Shown: positions 1 to 8,592 of the stretch, piece by piece
Position numbering within the stretch: the first letter of the stretch is position 1
Layout: each line of letters opens with the position of its first letter
DNA from: Roseibium sp.
GTDB taxonomy: Bacteria > Pseudomonadota > Alphaproteobacteria > Rhizobiales > Stappiaceae
Assembly (NCBI GenBank): GCA_017643215.1
Contig: JAEPNV010000001.1
Span: 248,001-312,000, forward strand
DNA: 64,000 bases
Direction of reading: 5' to 3'
Program-made: the position numbers and the translations under genes
The notes under the pieces: generated by a model
Told to the model about the DNA's origin: nothing
Databases searched by the model: none
What the model saw: only the letters and a program-made list of their open reading frames with translations

Positions 1-2
1 CG

Positions 3-746
3 GTCAACGGCACCGTCAAGCTTCTGGACTGGGCACGGGCACGCGGTCATCGGTTCGATGCGTGTATTGTCGGCGAGCCGACCAACCCCGAGATCCTTGG
101 GGAGGCCATCAAGGTGGGGCGCCGCGGATCTTTGTCCGGAACCATCACCGTCACCGGCACGCAGGGCCACGCGGCCTATCCGCATTTGGCTGAAAATCCG
201 ATTTCGGGAATCTTGAAGCTTCTCGCTGCTCTGGATGCGATGGAACTCGATGCGGGAAATGCCCGCTTCCAACCGTCCAATTTGGAGATTGTATCGGTGG
301 ATGTCGGAAATCCGGCGTTCAACGTCATTCCGGCGAAAGCGGAAGGACGTTTCAACATCCGGTTCAACGACGAATGGAGCCTTGAGGGATTGCGGGAACA
401 GGTTCGCAGCGTCTTGGGGAATGCCGCGCCATCGGGTCTAACCTGGAACGTCGTGTTTAAACGCGATGCAAGTGAATCCTTCCTCACCAGGGATGAGACG
501 CTGATCTCCACATTGTCGGATGCGATCGAACAGGTGGTCGGCCGCCGGCCTGAACTGTCCACCGGCGGCGGGACGTCCGATGCCCGGTTCATAAAGAACC
601 ATTGTCCGGTCGTGGAATTCGGTCTGGTGGGCCAGACCATGCACAAAGTCGATGAACATGTACCACTTTGCGACCTGGAACGGCTGACGGCGATCTATCT
701 GAGGTTCCTGGAGCTTTATTTCGGCGAGGCAACCGGACGGTCATGA
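3..746 (+). CDS. dapE: Succinyl-diaminopimelate desuccinylase (5'-truncated by window edge)
   Basis: This zinc-dependent M20-family hydrolase removes succinate from N-succinyl-LL-2,6-diaminopimelate in the succinylase branch of lysine and peptidoglycan biosynthesis. The reading frame is open from base 3, so the N-terminal part with the first metal ligands lies outside the window. Visible are the DapE-typical [20 protein letters not shown] stretch, the dimerisation-domain motif [15 protein letters not shown], and near the C-terminus [11 protein letters not shown] and [14 protein letters not shown], which carry late active-site residues. The stop overlaps the next start as ATGA. dapD lies 1.6 kb away on the other strand, giving two steps of the same pathway close together. 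Confidence 0.95.
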   Translation, partial: VNGTVKLLDWARARGHRFDACIVGEPTNPEILGEAIKVGRRGSLSGTITVTGTQGHAAYPHLAENPISGILKLLAALDAMELDAGNARFQPSNLEIVSVDVGNPAFNVIPAKAEGRFNIRFNDEWSLEGLREQVRSVLGNAAPSGLTWNVVFKRDASESFLTRDETLISTLSDAIEQVVGRRPELSTGGGTSDARFIKNHCPVVEFGLVGQTMHKVDEHVPLCDLERLTAIYLRFLELYFGEATGRS

Positions 747-1336
747 TCACCCTTGGCGAGATCGCCCGGTCGTTGCAGGGCTCGTGGCTGCTGCTGAAAA
801 ACCGGCCGGATGCCTTGAAGTGGTTTGATCTCTCGCTTGGCGGCTTCTGGCGGTCTTTTGGTGTCGTCTTTTTGCTGTTGCCGATGTTCTGGGCAAGTTC
901 CGTTGCGGAGAAGAAGCTGCTGTTGTCCGAAACGGGGCTTGTTGAAAGCGCGTTTCCAAATGCCAACTTCTGGGCAGCCCAGTTTACCGCCCTTGGTCTG
1001 GACTGGATTGCCTTGCCGCTGCTTCTGGCGGCGCTGGCCGGACCGTTGGGGATCTCCAGGTTCTACGTGCCGTTCATAGCCGTCCGGAACTGGTCCAGCC
1101 TCTTGATCTCGTTCCCCTATCTCGCCGTCGCGCTGCTTTATCTGGCCGGTGTGGTCTCGGGTGGGATGATGGTGTTGCTGTCCTTGAGCATCCTCGTCGC
1201 GGTGCTCTGGTACCGCTATTTGATTGCCCGGATCACGCTCCAGGCCGGCATGGGGCTGGCCATCGGGATCGTCATGCTCGACATCGTGCTGTCGCTCTTG
1301 ATCCGCGAAATGGTCGGTCGGATCTGGGGCGCGTAA
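743..1336 (+). CDS. Conserved hypothetical integral membrane protein
   Basis: This 197-aa protein of unknown function starts at the ATG that overlaps the dapE stop by four bases, so it is almost certainly co-transcribed with dapE. After a soluble start (about 25 residues) it has roughly five hydrophobic segments, near residues 34-52, 84-101, 115-135, 140-158 and 166-190, so it should sit in the inner membrane. I see no catalytic motif. Small membrane proteins directly after dapE are common in Hyphomicrobiales, but I know of no assigned role. Confidence 0.75.
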   Translation: MITLGEIARSLQGSWLLLKNRPDALKWFDLSLGGFWRSFGVVFLLLPMFWASSVAEKKLLLSETGLVESAFPNANFWAAQFTALGLDWIALPLLLAALAGPLGISRFYVPFIAVRNWSSLLISFPYLAVALLYLAGVVSGGMMVLLSLSILVAVLWYRYLIARITLQAGMGLAIGIVMLDIVLSLLIREMVGRIWGA

Positions 1337-1479
1337 GGATTTGCCGCCAACGCTGGTCCGGAGTGTGTAACGGGCACGTGATATCAATGTGCCGCTCCGT
1401 TAACTCAATCCACACTCTCTTTCCTCCACATTTGCATTAAATGTTATAGCGAGTCGCCGCTTTCGCCGGAAGGGATAGG

Positions 1480-2250
1480 TTGCGGCCAAGAATACTGTCT
1501 GGTCGCACCCAGGGGCTGTTTGTGCTGAATATTTCACCCGTATCGCGTAAAAACCTCTTCCGGAAGCGGCGGGTGGCGATGTTTCGTGCCTTGGTGGACG
1601 ATTATGTCCGCCTGAACGGAATTTGCCGTATTATCGATCTGGGCGGCACAATCGAGTTCTGGGACGTTTGGGGACATGAGCTTGGCGAAACGCCGGTCGA
1701 AATCCTGTGTGTCAATATCGAGGCGCAGCCGGAAGTTGGAACGGTGCCGGGCATCCGGAGCATCCGTGCCGACGCGCGTGAACTCAGCGACATACCCGAT
1801 GGCAGCTATGACATCGCGTTTTCCAATTCGGTGATCGAGCATGTCGGCCGTTGGACGGATATGGAGCGGTTTGCTGCCGAAGCGCGTCGGATCGCGCGCA
1901 GCTGTTTCATTCAGACGCCGAATTTCTGGTTCCCCTTTGAGCCGCATGCCCGCTTGCCGCTTGTCCATTGGCTGCCCGATCCGATTGCCTACAGGTTGCA
2001 CATGACGGCGAGAACGGGATTTTACCCCAAGGCCGAGGATGTTGGCTCGGCGATGGATTCCGTCCAGGACGCCCGTCTGCTGGACCAGCGGCAGTTTCAG
2101 CACTTGTTTCCCGATGCCGAAATCCGGGGCGAGCGCTTCATCGGGCTGACCAAGTCATTGCTGGCCATCCGGCATGACGCTCCCGGCCTTGCACAACGCC
2201 AGCCGGACGCTAAAGCGGCCGGCGAAGAACGCCGGCGGCTCTGCGCTTGA
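1480..2250 (+). CDS. Class I SAM-dependent methyltransferase (type 11-like)
   Basis: A predicted methyltransferase of about 256 aa. The Rossmann core is recognisable from IIDLGGTIEFWDVWG (motif I region, with GG in place of the usual GxGxG), the acidic turn CVNIEAQP, and the motif IV/post-IV block GSYDIAFSNSVIEHVGRW, which is typical of the Methyltransf_11 family. The substrate cannot be read from the sequence; relatives often lie in glycan or lipid modification loci. The start is uncertain: TTG 1480 is the longest, GTG 1522 and ATG 1579 are in-frame alternatives. A 143-base gap separates it from the upstream gene, so it probably has its own promoter. Confidence 0.75.
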   Translation: MRPRILSGRTQGLFVLNISPVSRKNLFRKRRVAMFRALVDDYVRLNGICRIIDLGGTIEFWDVWGHELGETPVEILCVNIEAQPEVGTVPGIRSIRADARELSDIPDGSYDIAFSNSVIEHVGRWTDMERFAAEARRIARSCFIQTPNFWFPFEPHARLPLVHWLPDPIAYRLHMTARTGFYPKAEDVGSAMDSVQDARLLDQRQFQHLFPDAEIRGERFIGLTKSLLAIRHDAPGLAQRQPDAKAAGEERRRLCA

Positions 2251-2321
2251 GCGCGGCGACTGGCGCCGCCGCTTAGGTGTTCGGACAGCAAACTGTGTTC
2301 AGGCGGTCGGGCGGACCGTGA

Positions 2322-3170
2322 TCAATCGCGCAAGAGCTCGTTGATCGACGTCTTTGAGCGGGTTTTTTCGTCCACGGTCTTCACGATCACCGCGCAATAG
2401 AGGCTCGGACCGTAGTTCTCGCCGGGCAGGTTCTTGCCGGGCAGCGATCCGGAGACCACGACCGAGTAGGGCGGCACCTTGCCGATATGGATCTGCCCGG
2501 TCTGCCGGTCGACGATTTTCGTCGACTGACCGATGAAGACGCCCATGGAAATGACCGAGCCTTCACCGACGACAACACCCTCGACCACCTCGGAGCGCGC
2601 GCCGATAAAGCAGTTGTCCTCGATGATCACTGGACCGGCCTGCAGCGGTTCCAGGACCCCGCCGATCCCGACACCGCCCGACAGATGAACGTTCTTGCCG
2701 ATCTGGGCGCATGAACCGACGGTCGCCCAACTGTCGACCATCGTACCGTCATCGACATAGGCACCGAGATTGACGAAGGACGGCATCAACACCACGCCCT
2801 TGCCGATATAGGCGGACCGGCGCACCGTACAGTTGGGAACCGCGCGAAAGCCGGCTTCCTCGAAATCGACGCCGCGCCAGCCATCGAACTTAGACGGCAC
2901 CTTGTCCCACCACGTGGCATCACCCGGGCCGCCCTTGATCACCTGCATCGGATTCAGCCGGAAGGACAGGAGCACCGCCTTTTTGGCCCATTGATTGACC
3001 ACCCACGAACCGTCCTTTTTCTCGGCGACCCGCAACTGCCCGCGGTCCAGCAGGTTGAGCGTGGTCTCGACCGCATCACGCACTTCACCGGTCGTGCGGG
3101 TGTCGATCGCGGCCCGGTCCTCAAACGCGGCGTCGATCACGGTCTCAAGCTGGCCAAGGTCGTGGGTCAT
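2322..3170 (-). CDS. dapD: 2,3,4,5-tetrahydropyridine-2,6-dicarboxylate N-succinyltransferase
   Basis: DapD transfers succinate from succinyl-CoA to tetrahydrodipicolinate, the step that commits to the succinylase route of lysine synthesis. The 282-aa length is normal for the family. The N-terminal helical domain is followed by a left-handed beta-helix of hexapeptide repeats (for example [20 protein letters not shown] and [19 protein letters not shown]), the fold of the trimeric enzyme. I start at the ATG giving [19 protein letters not shown]; 19 further in-frame upstream codons lack family similarity. It is separate from dapE, which lies upstream on the opposite strand with three genes between. 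Confidence 0.96.
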   Translation of the reverse strand: MTHDLGQLETVIDAAFEDRAAIDTRTTGEVRDAVETTLNLLDRGQLRVAEKKDGSWVVNQWAKKAVLLSFRLNPMQVIKGGPGDATWWDKVPSKFDGWRGVDFEEAGFRAVPNCTVRRSAYIGKGVVLMPSFVNLGAYVDDGTMVDSWATVGSCAQIGKNVHLSGGVGIGGVLEPLQAGPVIIEDNCFIGARSEVVEGVVVGEGSVISMGVFIGQSTKIVDRQTGQIHIGKVPPYSVVVSGSLPGKNLPGENYGPSLYCAVIVKTVDEKTRSKTSINELLRD

Positions 3171-3423
3171 CAGGTCGGCTGCCTCCGGAAAAAGGGTGGG
3201 TGGTGGCGCGGACCTAAGCGACCGCACGCGGTCCTGTCAAGCGACACGGCCGTTTGCGCGTATCGAACCGCATTCGCCGCTGCCCTGCCGGGTGGTTGAA
3301 CGGCAAACCATGCTGTTGAGCGGGGCTCACACGTCGGTTCGTCTTGCTCAATTGTGGCTTCGACCGGGGGACCGTTAGGCTCGGTGTGTCGAAAGCAGAT
3401 TGCCGCCACGCTCCCGGACGCCC

Positions 3424-4329
3424 ATGGACCTTTGGATTCCCATCACCATTTTTGCCGCGTTTAGCCAAAACGTCCGATCGGCGCTGCAAAAACACCTGAA
3501 GGGGCGCTTGGGCACGACGGGGGCAACGTTCATCCGCTTCGCCTACGGATTTCCGTTTGCGCTCATATATGTCGCAGTCCTGCATGTCGCATTCGCCCAG
3601 CCGCTGCCGGTTCTCAGCGGATCGTTCTTTTTGGCTGGCGCGCTGGGCGGTCTTGCCCAGATCGCGGCGACCTTCCTGCTGCTTCATCTGTTTTCCTACA
3701 AGAATTTCACGGTCGGCACGGCCTACTCCAAGACCGAGCCGATCCAGGCGGCGCTGTTTGGTTGGGTGTTTCTGGGGGAGGTCATCACGCCCTTGATCGG
3801 CCTTGCCATTGGCATCGGTGTATTCGGCGTGGTTCTGATCTCCCTTGCGCGGTCCCGGCCGGACCCGGGTCACGTGCGCAAGGCCTTGATGGGGCGGCCT
3901 GCTCTGATCGGCCTCGCGTCTGCCGCTCTTTTCGGCGCCTCCGCCGCAGCGTACCGGGCGGCATCTCTCAGCCTCGATGGAACCGGCGTGTTCATGCAGG
4001 CCGGCTTTGCGCTGGCTGCGGTCACGATGTTCCAGACCCTCGTCATGGCCGCTTGGATGGTCTTGCGGACACCGGCGGAACTCCAGGCCTGTGCGATGTC
4101 CTGGCGCCAGAGCATCTGGGTCGGACTGGTCGGAGTCGCCGGCTCGGTTGGCTGGTTCACCGCCATGACGCTGCAAAAAGTCGCCTATGTGCGGGCCCTC
4201 GCGCAAATTGAGCTGGTTTTCACGCTGGCCGTATCCGTGTTTGTGTTCCGCGAGCACATTCGCCGGGCGGAGTTGTCGGGATGCGCGCTGATCCTTTCCG
4301 CCGTGGTGATCATCGTTCTGGCATCGTAG
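3424..4329 (+). CDS. EamA/DMT-superfamily transporter
   Basis: A 301-aa inner-membrane protein with about ten hydrophobic segments arranged as two EamA-type halves, the layout of drug/metabolite exporters such as RhaT and YdcZ-like permeases. The segment GTAYSKTEPIQAALFGWVFLGE holds the end-of-repeat motif typical of EamA proteins, and a second related stretch (AQIELVFTLAVSVFVFREHI) closes the second half. The substrate is not predictable. It starts at ATG 3424; an in-frame ATG-less extension to 3400 adds non-family residues. It converges with a LysR gene 10 bases downstream. Confidence 0.88.
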   Translation: MDLWIPITIFAAFSQNVRSALQKHLKGRLGTTGATFIRFAYGFPFALIYVAVLHVAFAQPLPVLSGSFFLAGALGGLAQIAATFLLLHLFSYKNFTVGTAYSKTEPIQAALFGWVFLGEVITPLIGLAIGIGVFGVVLISLARSRPDPGHVRKALMGRPALIGLASAALFGASAAAYRAASLSLDGTGVFMQAGFALAAVTMFQTLVMAAWMVLRTPAELQACAMSWRQSIWVGLVGVAGSVGWFTAMTLQKVAYVRALAQIELVFTLAVSVFVFREHIRRAELSGCALILSAVVIIVLAS

Positions 4330-4339
4330 GCGGGCGCTG

Positions 4340-5233
4340 TCACGACCCCTCACCCTCCGGCCCATAACCGTGGGTCGCCTTTTCCAGCCACGTTTTGAAC
4401 GCCGCAACCGGGCGCGACAACGGCCGGTTCGGAGACCGCACGAACCAATAGCCGGTCTCAAGCTCGACCAGCGGCCAGTCCGGAAGGACGAGATGACCGG
4501 CCGAAACCTCCTGCGTCAGGAAACGCTTGTCGATTACGATTGCGCCCATGCCGGCGATCGCGGCCTGGATGGCCAAATCCCGGCTTTCCAAGACGGTGCC
4601 GGATCCCGCATCCGGATGCTCAAGGCCGGTCCTGCTCAGCCACAGGGCCCAATCGCCCCGTCGTCCGGCGCTGTGCAGAAGGCGCAGTTTCGACAGGTGC
4701 TCTGGTGTAATCTCATCGGCATCTCCGCAAAGCGCCGGAGCCATAGCGATCGCCAGGTGCTCGCGCCATAAAAGAACGCTGTCGACGCCCTGCCAGTTCC
4801 CCGTGCCCAGGCGGATCGCGCAGTCATAGTTCTCACGGTCGAGATCGACCATGCGGGTGGAAGCGGACAGAAGAATTTCGACATCGGGCTGTTGGTGTTG
4901 AAAATCGGGCAATTGCGGAATCAGCCACCGGGTTGCGAATGTCGAAACGGTGCTGATCCGAAGCTCCGTCCGGCTGCGGCGGCGGAACGCGTCGACCGCG
5001 CCCTCAATCTGGTCAAAGGCATCGCCAAGGCCGAGCGCCAGTCGTTGACCTTCCTCGGTCAGGCTGAGGCCGCGGCCGTCTCTGAGAATGAGGCTCGCAC
5101 CAAGCTCGCCCTCCAGTTTGCGCATCAAGTGCGACAGCGCCGAGGGCGACACACCCAGGCGTTCCGCAGCGAGCGAGGCGCGGCCAAGCCGGGCGAGAAG
5201 GGAAAACGCGTGTAGCGCGCGGAGCGAGGCCAT
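4340..5233 (-). CDS. LysR-family transcriptional regulator, GcvA-like
   Basis: A 297-aa LysR regulator. The N-terminal winged helix-turn-helix is clear (AAERLGVSPSALSHLMRKLE, residues about 22-41), followed by the linker helix and a periplasmic-binding-like effector domain with the GcvA-type signature ENYDCAIRLGTGNWQGVDS. Members of this subgroup control amino-acid or beta-lactamase genes, but the effector here is unknown. It converges with the DMT transporter gene, an arrangement from which no target can be inferred with certainty. The start ATG is the first methionine of the family alignment (MASLRALHAFSLLARLG). Confidence 0.92.
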   Translation of the reverse strand: MASLRALHAFSLLARLGRASLAAERLGVSPSALSHLMRKLEGELGASLILRDGRGLSLTEEGQRLALGLGDAFDQIEGAVDAFRRRSRTELRISTVSTFATRWLIPQLPDFQHQQPDVEILLSASTRMVDLDRENYDCAIRLGTGNWQGVDSVLLWREHLAIAMAPALCGDADEITPEHLSKLRLLHSAGRRGDWALWLSRTGLEHPDAGSGTVLESRDLAIQAAIAGMGAIVIDKRFLTQEVSAGHLVLPDWPLVELETGYWFVRSPNRPLSRPVAAFKTWLEKATHGYGPEGEGS

Positions 5234-5333
5234 GGAGCCACCCGGATCGGTTGTTGAGTAAAACTCAATTCTAGTCCGGTCGGTATTGAGATTCCAGTCC
5301 GGCGTGTGCGTCCGCGGCGGCGCACGGTGTGCA

Positions 5334-6083
5334 TCAGGTGTTGTTGAGCGCGTGCCCGACTGCGGTCAGGAAGCTGGTCAGGTTGTCCGTGACGAAGTCG
5401 ACATGACGCGCCTTTTCGCCTTCCAGCGCCCATTCCTCCTCAAAAAGCGGCCGTGTGTTGGCCGGCACGATGAGGACGGTCTGCATGCCCAGGCGATGCG
5501 GCACGATCAGGTTCCGGGACAGGTCCTCGAACATGGCCGCGCGCGCGGGCGAGACGCCGGTCTGCTCCAGGAACATGTCATAGGTTTCGCGGTTCGGCTT
5601 GGGAACGAGATCCGCCGCCACGATATCGAAAATATCCTCGAAATGATCGGTGATCCCAAGCGCCTGGGCTGTCCGTTCGGCATGGGGCCGGTCGCCGTTG
5701 GTGAAGATGAATTTGCGTCCGGGCAGGGCCGCAATGGCTTTTTCCAGCTTTGGGTCAGGGGTGACTGCTGAATAGTCGATGTCGTGGGCATAGGCCAGGA
5801 AGTCGTCCGGATCGACCTCGTGTTCGATCATCAGGCCGCGCAACGTCGTGCCGTAGGTTTCGTAATACCCCTTTTGCCGGATGTGTGCTTCCGCGGGATC
5901 GAGATCGAGCAGTTTGGCGACGTAATCCGCGATCTGCTCGTTGATCTGGCTGAAAAGATCGGTTTCAGCCGGGTAAAGCGTGTTGTCGAGATCGAAGATC
6001 CAGGCTTCGACGCCTTTGAAAACACGCAGATCGCGCCGGCGGGACTGCTCTTTTTTGACGGTTTTGTGCATCTGTTCGCTCAC
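5334..6083 (-). CDS. Pyrimidine 5'-nucleotidase, HAD superfamily (SDT1-like)
   Basis: A 249-aa haloacid-dehalogenase-fold phosphatase. HAD motif I is FDLDNTLYP (nucleophile Asp and acid/base Asp), motif [15 protein letters not shown], motif III the lysine at [10 protein letters not shown] and motif IV FEDLSRN. These place it in the subfamily IA variant 3 group that dephosphorylates pyrimidine nucleoside monophosphates in yeast and plants. It starts at a GTG overlapping the argB stop (GTGA), so it is translationally coupled to argB, a pairing widespread in alphaproteobacteria. Substrate assignment is by family only. Confidence 0.85.
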   Translation of the reverse strand: MSEQMHKTVKKEQSRRRDLRVFKGVEAWIFDLDNTLYPAETDLFSQINEQIADYVAKLLDLDPAEAHIRQKGYYETYGTTLRGLMIEHEVDPDDFLAYAHDIDYSAVTPDPKLEKAIAALPGRKFIFTNGDRPHAERTAQALGITDHFEDIFDIVAADLVPKPNRETYDMFLEQTGVSPARAAMFEDLSRNLIVPHRLGMQTVLIVPANTRPLFEEEWALEGEKARHVDFVTDNLTSFLTAVGHALNNT

Positions 6084-6967
6084 GGCCGGATCAAGGTCCC
6101 GACCCCGCCGTCGGTAAAAAGCTCAAGCAAAACGGCATGGGCAACCTTGCCGTCCAGGATGACGACCCCCTCGACGCCCTGATCCAGCGCTTCGATACAG
6201 GTTTCCACCTTGGGGATCATACCACCGGAAATGGTTCCGTCTGCGATCAGGTCCCTGGCCTTGGCGACCGTCAGCTGTTTGATCAGTTTGCCGTCCTTGT
6301 CGAGGACCCCGGGCACATCGGTCAGGAACAACAGCCGCGTCGCATTCAGCGATCCGGCAATGGCGCCGGCGAAGGTGTCCGCGTTAATGTTGTAGGTGTT
6401 GCCGTCGGGGCCGGGGGCGACGGGTGCGACGACCGGAATAAGGTCTTCCTTGAGAACCAGTCTGAGCACGGTCGGATTGACGTCGGCCGGTTCGCCGACG
6501 AATCCCAGATCGACGAGCTTCTCGATATTGGAATCCGGATCCACAATCGTGCGGCGCAGCTGCTCCGCGGTGACCATGTTGCCGTCCTTGCCACACAGGC
6601 CAACGGCCCGGCCGCCCTCGGCATTGATGGATTGAACGATTTCCTTGTTGATGGAGCCGGCCAGCACCATCTCGACGATTTCCACGGTCGCCTTGTCGGT
6701 GACCCTGAGGCCCGCGCGGAATTCGCTGACAATACCAAGGCGGGTCAGCATGGTGCCGATTTGCGGTCCGCCGCCATGCACGACCACGGGATTGACGCCC
6801 GATTGCCGCAAAAGCGTGATGTCGCGGGCAAACGCCTTTCCAAGCTCGGGGTCTCCCATGGCATGACCGCCATACTTCACGACCACCATCTTGTTGTCGT
6901 AGCGCTGCATATACGGCAATGCCTGGGCAATGACGTGGGCGCGGCTGTGGTGGTCGGGAGCGGTCAT
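6080..6967 (-). CDS. argB: Acetylglutamate kinase
   Basis: ArgB phosphorylates N-acetyl-L-glutamate, the second step of arginine (ornithine) synthesis and usually the feedback-controlled one. At 295 aa it is of normal length and has the amino-acid-kinase fold signatures [21 protein letters not shown] and VGLCGKDGN, with [13 protein letters not shown] near the C-terminus. I take the ATG giving [20 protein letters not shown]; a longer 25-residue extension is low-complexity. It is followed by the coupled HAD phosphatase gene and preceded by engB about 100 bases away. Confidence 0.96.
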   Translation of the reverse strand: MTAPDHHSRAHVIAQALPYMQRYDNKMVVVKYGGHAMGDPELGKAFARDITLLRQSGVNPVVVHGGGPQIGTMLTRLGIVSEFRAGLRVTDKATVEIVEMVLAGSINKEIVQSINAEGGRAVGLCGKDGNMVTAEQLRRTIVDPDSNIEKLVDLGFVGEPADVNPTVLRLVLKEDLIPVVAPVAPGPDGNTYNINADTFAGAIAGSLNATRLLFLTDVPGVLDKDGKLIKQLTVAKARDLIADGTISGGMIPKVETCIEALDQGVEGVVILDGKVAHAVLLELFTDGGVGTLIRP

Positions 6968-7066
6968 ATTGGGGGTACTCGTTGGGTGGGTTGGCGGTCC
7001 GGACCCCGGTCTATAGCTCTTTTGGACCGTGGTCTCAATCAAGCAAAGCAGTTCGGAACGGTGTCG

Positions 7067-7714
7067 TCAGGATGCGGTGAGGCGGGCGATCTCGGCACGC
7101 AGGATGTCGATCCCGCGCTGTTTTTCAGAGGAGGTGGCGATCAACTCCGGATGGGCCGCGATGCGTTTGCGCAATGCGGTGCCGGTCTCAGTTTCCAGGC
7201 GAGTGAGTTGCGGCGGCTTGATCTTGTCCGACTTTGTCAAAACGACCTGATAGACCACGGCCGCCTTGTCGAGAAGCTCCATGGCTTCCAGATCGATCTT
7301 CTTCAGGCTATGGCGGCTGTCGATGAGAAGGAAGACCCGGCGCAAATTGGGGCGCCCGCGCAAGTAGGCGAACACCAGATCCGTCCAGGCGGCGACCAGT
7401 TCCTTCGGCGCCTGGGCGTAGCCATAGCCGGGCATGTCCACGATGGTCAGCGGCGTATCCGGTGCGATGAAGAAATTCAGCATCTGTGTCCGCCCGGGTG
7501 TGCCGGAAGTTCGCGCCAGGCCTTTGCGCCCTGTCAAGGCGTTGATCAGGCTTGATTTTCCAACGTTTGACCGGCCGGCAAAGGCAACTTCCGCGCCGCC
7601 TGCCTCTGGCAGGTTGGCCATGTCGGTGACGCTGGTTTGAAAGGCCCACGGCCGGGCGAAAAGCAGCCGCCCGGCCTCCAGTTCGTCTTCTGTAAAGGTC
7701 TGATCTGATGTCAT
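7067..7714 (-). CDS. engB: Ribosome biogenesis GTP-binding protein YihA/YsxC (EngB)
   Basis: An essential cytoplasmic GTPase needed for late assembly of the large ribosomal subunit. The 215-aa protein has the TrmE-Era-EngA-YihA family motifs: G1 GRSNVGKSS, the G2 region [10 protein letters not shown]3 DMPGYGYA and G4 LTKSDK. The N-terminal [20 protein letters not shown] is diagnostic for the family. Its position between yidC and argB is the standard Hyphomicrobiales order. The start ATG at 7714 gives a normal-length protein. Confidence 0.95.
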   Translation of the reverse strand: MTSDQTFTEDELEAGRLLFARPWAFQTSVTDMANLPEAGGAEVAFAGRSNVGKSSLINALTGRKGLARTSGTPGRTQMLNFFIAPDTPLTIVDMPGYGYAQAPKELVAAWTDLVFAYLRGRPNLRRVFLLIDSRHSLKKIDLEAMELLDKAAVVYQVVLTKSDKIKPPQLTRLETETGTALRKRIAAHPELIATSSEKQRGIDILRAEIARLTAS

Positions 7715-7755
7715 ATGCGCCTTCTATCGTGCCGGCGCGATGCCGTCGAGATGTG

Positions 7756-8403
7756 TCACGAGGCTTCAAAGGCCTCTTCCAAGGCATCGATATCCGCGCC
7801 GCGGATCGCATTCAGATGCCGCGTGATCTTGTGAACCGGCCAGTCCCACCACGCGACCGTTAACAACCGCTCAACCATGTCGGTCTTGAATCGCGTGCGG
7901 ATGACGCGGCCGGGATTGCCGACAACCACGGCGTAGGGCGGGACATTCGAGCCGACGACGGTTTCACTCCCGATGATGGCGCCCGATCCGATGGTGATCC
8001 CCGGCAGGATGGTCGCATTGGTCCCGAACCAGACGTCGTGGCCAACCACTGTGTCACCGCGCAGATGGTCGGAAATCGTCGACGGATCAAAACCCTCCTG
8101 CCAGTCGGCGTGAAAGATATTGAACGGATAGGTGGAGAAGCCGGTCATGGCATGATTGGCGCCGTTCATGATGAACGTCGTGCCCGTGGCGAGCGCACAA
8201 AACCGGCCGATCCTCAGCCGGTCGCCGATGAAGTCGAAGTGATAGCGGACGTTGCGGGTCTCGAAGTCCGCCGCGTGCTGATCATCTTGGTAATAGGTGA
8301 AGTCCCCGACCTCGATCGTCGGGCGGGTGATCACGTTTTTCAGGAAAACCGTGTGCGGTTCACCCCGGAACGGATAGCGGGTTTCAGCGGTTGGGCCCGT
8401 CAT
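7756..8403 (-). CDS. CatB/Vat-type hexapeptide acetyltransferase
   Basis: A 215-aa O-acetyltransferase of the left-handed beta-helix (xenobiotic acyltransferase) group, related to chloramphenicol and streptogramin acetyltransferases. Evidence includes the hexapeptide-repeat stretch VGHDVWFGTNATILPGITIG, the active-site region MNGANHAMTGFSTYPF carrying the expected catalytic His, and the closing PPYAVVVGNPGRVIRTRF. Chromosomal relatives rarely confer resistance, so the acceptor is unknown. I start at ATG 8403; 13 upstream in-frame residues look non-native. It sits in the yidC-engB interval on the same strand and may be part of that operon. Confidence 0.85.
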   Translation of the reverse strand: MTGPTAETRYPFRGEPHTVFLKNVITRPTIEVGDFTYYQDDQHAADFETRNVRYHFDFIGDRLRIGRFCALATGTTFIMNGANHAMTGFSTYPFNIFHADWQEGFDPSTISDHLRGDTVVGHDVWFGTNATILPGITIGSGAIIGSETVVGSNVPPYAVVVGNPGRVIRTRFKTDMVERLLTVAWWDWPVHKITRHLNAIRGADIDALEEAFEAS

Positions 8404-8532
8404 GAGACCTCCAATAAGCAAGCACCAAGGGGAGAAAGACAACGCGTCATGCGCGTGGTCGACCGGCCGGCCGGCGTTCTCGCCTTGCGGATCAGGTCTT
8501 GCTCTACTGGTTCACGGGTCCGGGCTCCTTAT

Positions 8533-8562
8533 CAAAACGAAACCGCCGGTGGCCCGGCGGCT
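8533..8562 (-). terminator. Rho-independent terminator after yidC
   Basis: On the minus strand GCCGCCGG and CCGGCGGT form a GC-rich hairpin with a 4-base loop, followed by a T-rich run (TTTCGTTTTGAT). It lies about 30 bases past the yidC stop codon and fits an intrinsic terminator for the rpmH-rnpA-yidC operon. Confidence 0.75.
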
Positions 8563-8592
8563 CCATTGATGTATCAGATGTTTCGGGTGGCG

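Noticed and set aside
3214-4461. A 415-codon open frame on the minus strand opposite the DMT transporter
   Set aside because: Its product is a low-complexity, Arg/Gln/Gly-rich string without any family motif, and the plus strand encodes a clear membrane transporter. Long antisense frames are expected in GC-rich codon use.
6137-7555. A 472-codon plus-strand frame opposite argB and engB
   Set aside because: It spans the ends of two well-defined minus-strand genes and has no recognisable domain, so it is a mirror of their codon bias.
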